52,877 nt of DNA from an uncultured Gammaproteobacteria bacterium (lineage in GTDB: Bacteria; Pseudomonadota; Gammaproteobacteria; Pseudomonadales; Pseudohongiellaceae): the NCBI GenBank assembly GCA_913061515.1, contig CAJXSF010000018.1, forward strand, positions 1 through 52,877. Direction: 5' to 3'. Shown here piece by piece: positions 48,187 through 52,877 of this stretch; position 1 is the first letter of the stretch, and each line of letters begins with the position of its first letter. A program made the position numbers and the translations under genes. The notes under the pieces are model-generated. The model saw nothing but the letters and a program-made list of their open reading frames with translations. It was not told the DNA's origin and did no database searches.

Positions 48187-49485
48187 ATGCTAGAGCAATA
48201 CGAAGCTGCCCAAGCGTGGCTTGAGACATATCCCCAGCTAGATACGCTTTTTACCGCTTCTGCACTCCTGTTAGCCGCCTGGCTTTCCAACTGGGTAGTG
48301 AAGCGAATCCTCTTGCGCGGCATTGAACGCGCGTTACGCGCAACGACTTTCGGCCATGACAACGCCATTATTGATGCGAAAATCATCTCGCGTCTTTCTA
48401 ATATCGTTCCTGCACTGGTTATCTCCATAGGCATTGGATTTGTTCCCGGGCTTCCAGAATCTCTTGTCTTGGTAGTACGTAATGTGTGCAGTGCGTTTAT
48501 CGTCTTAACTATTACCTTGGCGTTTAGCAGCGGGTTAAATTTGATCAACACGCTTTACGAGCGTCGCCCTGATGCCAAAGTCCGTCCGGTCAAAGGCTAT
48601 ATTCAAGTTATACAAATAGTGATTTATCTGTTGGCGGTCATTCTCATTATTGCCGCATTAATCGATCGCTCTCCTTTAATTCTGCTGTCGGGTTTAGGCG
48701 CGATGGCGGCCGTTCTAATTTTAGTATTTCAAGACACCCTGTTGTCACTGGTCGCTAGCGTACAAATCTCCTCTAACGATATTGTGCGGGTGGGTGATTG
48801 GGTGGAAATGCCTGGGTTGAACGCCGATGGTGATGTAATCGATATCGCATTGCATACGATCAAGATTCAAAACTGGGATAAAACCATCACGACGGTGCCC
48901 ACCAAACGCTTTATTTCTGACCCTTTTAAAAACTGGCGCGGGATGAAAGATTCCGGTGGGCGACGAATCAAACGAGCGCTAGTATTGGATCAGACTAGCG
49001 TTAGTTTCCTTTCTAATGAGGAAATCGAAAAATTGCATCGCTTTAGCTTGATTGATTCCTACCTTTGCGAAAAAGAAGAAGAGATCAAGAAATGGAATCT
49101 TGAGCTAAAGGAAAGCGGTAAAGAGGCTGTTAATACTCGTAGAATTACCAACATTGGCACTTTTCGCGCCTATGTTAATAAGTATTTGCAGAATCATAAA
49201 AACATCCGGCAAGACATGACGCTAATAGTGCGACAGCTGCCCATAAACTCTGATGGTTTGCCACTAGAAATTTACTGCTTTACGAATACAACGGCGTGGG
49301 TAGAATATGAGGGGATTCAGTCGGATATTTTCGACCACCTCGTAGCGATCTTGCCGGAGTTTGGTTTGCGTGTTTTCCAGCACCCAAGTGGCAATGATAT
49401 GCGCGAGATGGGTAGGCATTTTGCTAACACGCCTACCCAGCCCGAGCAGTCTTCAGATCAAGATGCGTCTGCGTCTGGGCCTTGA
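48187..49485 (+). CDS. Mechanosensitive channel of the MscS family, YbdG type
   Basis: 432 aa from ATG 48187, with AGGA 5 bases upstream; an in-frame frame opens earlier but inside the receptor gene. Five membrane helices precede the MscS core: LSGLGAMAAVLILVFQDTLL is the pore helix, followed by DIVRVGDWVEMPGLNADGDV and TTVPTKRFISDPFKNW in the beta domain. The YbdG subfamily gives miniconductance channels that help survive osmotic downshock. Its 3' end overlaps the GNAT-nitrilase gene on the other strand by 28 bases. Confidence 0.9.
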   Translation: MLEQYEAAQAWLETYPQLDTLFTASALLLAAWLSNWVVKRILLRGIERALRATTFGHDNAIIDAKIISRLSNIVPALVISIGIGFVPGLPESLVLVVRNVCSAFIVLTITLAFSSGLNLINTLYERRPDAKVRPVKGYIQVIQIVIYLLAVILIIAALIDRSPLILLSGLGAMAAVLILVFQDTLLSLVASVQISSNDIVRVGDWVEMPGLNADGDVIDIALHTIKIQNWDKTITTVPTKRFISDPFKNWRGMKDSGGRRIKRALVLDQTSVSFLSNEEIEKLHRFSLIDSYLCEKEEEIKKWNLELKESGKEAVNTRRITNIGTFRAYVNKYLQNHKNIRQDMTLIVRQLPINSDGLPLEIYCFTNTTAWVEYEGIQSDIFDHLVAILPEFGLRVFQHPSGNDMREMGRHFANTPTQPEQSSDQDASASGP

Positions 49486-51032
49486 TCGTTAAGCCAGTTC
49501 ACTTTGTATAAATCGCGGCGGCGATCCAAATAGTTGCGCACCGAACCTTCGTTGCGCAATTTCTTCAGTTTCTCCAAATCCAAGTCAACGATCAAAGTCA
49601 TTTCTGTGTTTGGTGTCGTCTCTGCCATGATCGCATCGTAGGGGAATGCAAAATCAGACGGTGAGAAGACGGCCGACTGAGCGTATTGGATGTCAGCGTT
49701 ATCCACTTTAGGTAGATTGCCAACGCTGCCTGCTATCGCGACATAGCACTCGTTTTCAATGGCTCGGGCTTGGGCGCAACAACGCACGCGCAAATAGCCG
49801 TTCTTAGTATCGGTCCAAAAGGGTACAAACAGAATTTGCATATCTTGTTCGGCTTGCAGGCGTGCAAGTTCTGGAAACTCGACGTCATAGCAAATCAGCA
49901 CACCAATGCGACCGAAGTCGGTATCGAACACCCTTAGGCTGTCGCCCCCCTCCATGATCCAATCGCGCTTTTCAGTTGGAGTTGGGTGGATCTTGTATTG
50001 GGTGTCAACTGTGCCGTCGCGTCTACAAAGGAAAGCTACGTTGTATAGCAGTTCATCTTCGATAATCGGCATAGAGCCGGCGATGATGTTGATATTATAA
50101 GACACGGCCATTTTGCTGATAGCTTGAATGATTGTGTCAGTATAGGTGGTCAGGGTTTTGATGGCGTCTAGTGAGGTCTCATGGTTTTCGATTCCCATAA
50201 GCGGCGCGTTGAAAAACTCGGGAAACAGCGCCGCATCACATTGGTAGTCAGACAATGCATCGACGAAATACTCAAACTGTTGCAGCAATTCCTCGACTGA
50301 GCCGAGCGTGCGCATCTGCCACTGTACGCAGCCAATGCGCGCAGACGTGCGTGGGCCGCCAAACAATGGGCTCTTTTTAGGTTCGTAGTAGAGGTTGTGC
50401 CATTGTAGGAGTGTTGCATACCCGAGTGATGCCTTGTCCTCAGGTAGGTAGGCTTTGAGCAGGCGTTTCACTTCGAAATCATTGGATAGCTGAAAGCTCA
50501 AGATCGGGTCATAGATCTCTTTTTTTTTCACTTGATCGATGTACTCGCGCGGGCTCAAGTCTTTGGCATAATGCTGATAATTAGGGATGCGTCCGCCAGC
50601 AATAATGGCGCTAAGATTAAGGCTTTGGCAAAGCTCTTTGCGCGCCTCGTAGAGGCGACGACCCAAGCGCAAGCCACGATAGTCTGGGTCTACGAATACA
50701 TCGACACCGTACAATACGTCGCCTTTGGGATCGTGGGTACTAAGGTAGGCATTGCCAGTGATTTCCTCATAGGTGTGTTTGTCACCGAAATTATCGTAGT
50801 CAACGATGACAGAGAAGGCAGCTGCAACGACCCGTCCATGGTCTTCGATACAGATCTGGCCTTCGGGAAACACTTTTAACTGGGTTCGGAACTGCTTCTC
50901 TGGGAAGGAGCTATTAAAATCATTGTAGATTCTGTCCCACATCGACTTCACATCGTCATAGTCCTCAAGGCGCAGATGGCGCAAACTAAGCTTGTGTTCA
51001 GAATCCTCAGGAACTTGCTGCGAGTTGGTCAT
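49458..51032 (-). CDS. GNAT N-acetyltransferase fused to a carbon-nitrogen hydrolase (nitrilase superfamily)
   Basis: 524 aa. Residues ~15-165 are a GNAT domain with the acetyl-CoA loop in DYRGLRLGRRLYEARKEL. Residues ~230-510 are a nitrilase domain with the full catalytic triad: Glu272 (ALFPEFFNAP), Lys347 (YKIHPTPTEKRDW) and Cys381 (GVLICYDVEFPEL). Such fusions are widespread but their substrates are not known; a hydrolysed amide may be passed to or from the acetyltransferase. It is a single gene on the minus strand between mscS and the C15 peptidase. Confidence 0.9.
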   Translation of the reverse strand: MTNSQQVPEDSEHKLSLRHLRLEDYDDVKSMWDRIYNDFNSSFPEKQFRTQLKVFPEGQICIEDHGRVVAAAFSVIVDYDNFGDKHTYEEITGNAYLSTHDPKGDVLYGVDVFVDPDYRGLRLGRRLYEARKELCQSLNLSAIIAGGRIPNYQHYAKDLSPREYIDQVKKKEIYDPILSFQLSNDFEVKRLLKAYLPEDKASLGYATLLQWHNLYYEPKKSPLFGGPRTSARIGCVQWQMRTLGSVEELLQQFEYFVDALSDYQCDAALFPEFFNAPLMGIENHETSLDAIKTLTTYTDTIIQAISKMAVSYNINIIAGSMPIIEDELLYNVAFLCRRDGTVDTQYKIHPTPTEKRDWIMEGGDSLRVFDTDFGRIGVLICYDVEFPELARLQAEQDMQILFVPFWTDTKNGYLRVRCCAQARAIENECYVAIAGSVGNLPKVDNADIQYAQSAVFSPSDFAFPYDAIMAETTPNTEMTLIVDLDLEKLKKLRNEGSVRNYLDRRRDLYKVNWLNDQGPDADAS

Positions 51033-51140
51033 TCATTTCACTCCGAAATATAACGTCAATACCCGCTATATTGACACGAGTCGAGTGTTATTACGCAATA
51101 GTATTTCGATAATGAAGCAATCTTTAATAGCCCAAACAGC

Positions 51141-51752
51141 TCAAAATGACTGCTGCAAAACTGCATTCAGTAGGGCGCAAGTAAAATCGTCTAAAAGGGC
51201 TGAGTCGCACTGTCTCGTGCTACCACGATAGTGCAGGTCTGTGCCAAATGGCGGGACATGAGCAAATATGACCAAGTCTAAATGAGAGCTGCAGGATTTA
51301 ATGCGCTCAAGGCTATAAAGCAGTTCTTCACACAAATAGGCTCCGGCGTCCTCGCTGATGTCAATGTTGATGCCGTCTGCCTGCAGCGCTTGCGCAATAC
51401 TTGCCAAGGGAGCACTGCTAGGGATGATGGACTTTCCGGCCGGCTCTATTGGTTCACCGTGGGGTAAGCGACCAGCGTTGTCTGGGCGCTCGCTACGCGT
51501 ATTACGCGCCATTGCCTCCAGTGTGAAGCCGCCAGGTTTTCCTTCACCTAAGCTGATAATGATTCGAGGTTTCCAGCGATTAACCGCCGTTGTGATTAGC
51601 TTGCGCGGTTGCCCCCAAAGCACAGGTAGGCAAAGTGGGTGGAGAACATGCTTTGTGCCGTGCATGCGGCTTAGCCCTTTTGCTGCGATCCAAGAGGCGT
51701 TCTTGCTGCGTCCATCGAACGGAGTAAAGCCTGTAATCAATATGTGTGACAT
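51141..51752 (-). CDS. Pyroglutamyl-peptidase I family protein (peptidase C15)
   Basis: 203 aa. The start ILITGFTPFDGRSKNAS is the family N-terminus. The catalytic triad is present: Glu79 (GGFTLEAMARN), Cys141 (SEDAGAYLCEELLYSL) and His165 (VIFAHVPPFG), and PDNAGRLP matches the substrate loop. The enzyme removes N-terminal pyroglutamate from peptides. The loop before the Glu (LGEGKPGG) differs from the common form, so specificity may vary. The gene lies 11 bases behind the NosR-type gene on the same strand. Confidence 0.85.
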   Translation of the reverse strand: MSHILITGFTPFDGRSKNASWIAAKGLSRMHGTKHVLHPLCLPVLWGQPRKLITTAVNRWKPRIIISLGEGKPGGFTLEAMARNTRSERPDNAGRLPHGEPIEPAGKSIIPSSAPLASIAQALQADGINIDISEDAGAYLCEELLYSLERIKSCSSHLDLVIFAHVPPFGTDLHYRGSTRQCDSALLDDFTCALLNAVLQQSF

Positions 51753-51763
51753 TGCACGCCTTT

Positions 51764-52862
51764 TTAAGCAGGGGTATGGGTGTCGACGGCGCGAAGAGGA
51801 ATTCTATTTCCTGTTTTTTGGCGGCTGCTAATCTCTTCCATCGTGTGTCGACAAGTGCCTGCTTTGTTAATCAGTTTGCTTTCGCATACATCGCAGCGTA
51901 CACATTCTTTAAAGTCAATCTCTGCGCCGCGGATAGCGCCTGTGGGGCAGGCATGTTCGCATACTTTGCATATCCCGCATTGCGGCACGCGCTTGATTGT
52001 AAATGGAGACACTAGCGATGCAATGCCCAGTGCTGCTCCTAATGGACAAACATAACGACAATAAAAGCGTTCCACTAGTGCGCTTGCAATCAGTATCGCT
52101 ATAAGAATCGCCCAGAGCAATGCCGACGAACTGAAAAAGAATAATGTGCCGAAAGGTTCAAAATACTGAAATAAACTAATGCTGCTGCCAGAGATCGCAA
52201 CTCCGATGATCAGCGCTAAAATCCCGTACTTGATGTAAAGCGCACGGTCATGAATAGCTTGCGGCATTTTCAAACGCCAAGACTTAGGTGTGAAGCGAGT
52301 AATAAAATCTTGCACAGCGCCAAACGGGCATAGCGATGAACAGAAAATACGACCCCAGAGCAGAGTTGTGATTATGGTGAAGACGATAATCATTAACATG
52401 GGTAAGTTGTTTAAGAAAATGCCAGGGCCTTGGCTTATGGCGCCGGTGATATGAGCAACAGAGAGAAAGCCACCCTTGAAAAACCCTAAGTAGAGCATTG
52501 TAGCGGTTAGCGCAACCCAGCGAATTCGTGCATCTTTACGCAAAAACGCGGACATGGCCAAGCTAAGAATTCCTAAAAGTATAATGACATCTAACCACGG
52601 AGTCGGTCCCCAAGGGGGGGCGTACCAAAGACGAACAAAGATGTTGGACTCGGCAATGCGCGCCCGTTCTATGTCAGCCTCTGACAGAATGGGTTCACCA
52701 TTGGCCAGGGCTAATGCTAGTGGATAGATATCGTAGGCAATGCCAAAAAACTCAGTGCTTCCGCGAGGTTTGTAGAGAATATTGATAGTTTGTTCGACAT
52801 CAATTGTTTCTTCAAGAACGATGGCGCCCGCATAATTAGCTTGTCCTGCAATAGCACCGATA
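51764..52862 (-). CDS. NosR/NirI-type FMN-binding 4Fe-4S membrane protein, 5' end missing
   Basis: About 366 residues are visible; the start lies beyond the right edge, and the last 15 window bases are adapter, so the true sequence ends at 52862. The first visible part (KPRGSTEFFGIAYDIYPLAL) fits the end of a periplasmic domain with FMN-binding character. Several membrane helices follow with FCSSLCPFGAVQD and YCRYVCPLGAALG, then two ferredoxin-like clusters, CGICKVCEHACPTGAI and CVRCDVCESKL. NosR supplies electrons to nitrous oxide reductase, but no nosZ is in view, and related proteins (PceC/RdhC, other FMN-binding polyferredoxins) are alternatives. It is followed by the C15 peptidase gene. 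Confidence 0.8.
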
Positions 52863-52877
52863 CTGTCTCTTATACAC
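52863..52877. other. Tn5/Nextera mosaic-end adapter remnant at the contig end
   Basis: The last 15 bases, CTGTCTCTTATACAC, are identical to the start of the Nextera transposase adapter (reverse complement of the 19-bp Tn5 mosaic end). They abut the window end, as expected for untrimmed reads at a contig edge, and they are read as part of the truncated NosR-type frame. Confidence 0.92.

Overview
The window looks like chromosome of a gammaproteobacterium, probably a marine or aquatic relative of the Pseudomonadales/Cellvibrionales. The main evidence is the order nnr-tsaE-amiB-mutL-miaA-hfq-hflX-hflK-hflC-hisZ-purA, together with a complete ccoNOQP-ccoGHIS block, a FadI/FadJ pair, an endonuclease-type MutL and TonB-dependent receptors. 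I saw no rRNA, recognisable tRNA, insertion sequence, prophage or CRISPR array. The genus is not determinable from what I can see. The last 15 bases match the Tn5/Nextera mosaic-end adapter, so the right edge is a raw contig end.

Layout. (1) 1-5076: a TonB-dependent receptor (cut by the left edge), a membrane-anchored CadC/ToxR-type regulator with a large periplasmic TPR part, and a Tat-exported FAD amine oxidase. The receptor and oxidase promoters share a triple 11-bp direct repeat at an identical distance from the -10 box, which suggests a small regulon controlled by the regulator between them. (2) 5351-8210: SixA-type phosphatase, ChaN-like lipoprotein, DUF4159 protein and a MarR regulator with a palindromic operator candidate. 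(3) 8264-21456: the housekeeping superoperon for metabolite repair, tRNA modification, cell-wall amidase, mismatch repair, Hfq, HflX and HflKC, ending with hisZ and purA. (4) 21594-23629: a small acidic protein and a CvrA/NhaP2-type K+/H+ antiporter.

(5) 23756-29216: a periplasmic redox-type cluster. Two related proteins with a c-type heme motif and a copper type II monooxygenase-like fold converge on one bidirectional terminator, and each has an unrecognised secreted protein beside it. One of the two has lost all three CuM ligands. (6) 29472-36072: fatty-acid beta-oxidation genes fadJ-fadI directly behind a seven-TM DISM sensor kinase, with a NarL-type response regulator transcribed divergently. 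(7) 36058-45691: DUF1857 and Yip1 proteins, then the cbb3 cytochrome oxidase locus on the minus strand (structural genes ccoNOQP, accessory genes ccoGHIS and a TauE/SafE-like membrane protein). (8) 45977-52862: a second TonB-dependent receptor with a glycine-rich insertion, a YbdG-type MscS channel, a GNAT-nitrilase fusion, a C15 peptidase, and a truncated NosR-type FMN/4Fe-4S membrane protein.

The most likely undescribed system is the receptor/regulator/oxidase trio at the left end, because the shared promoter architecture is visible directly in the sequence. The copper/heme cluster at 24-29 kb is second.
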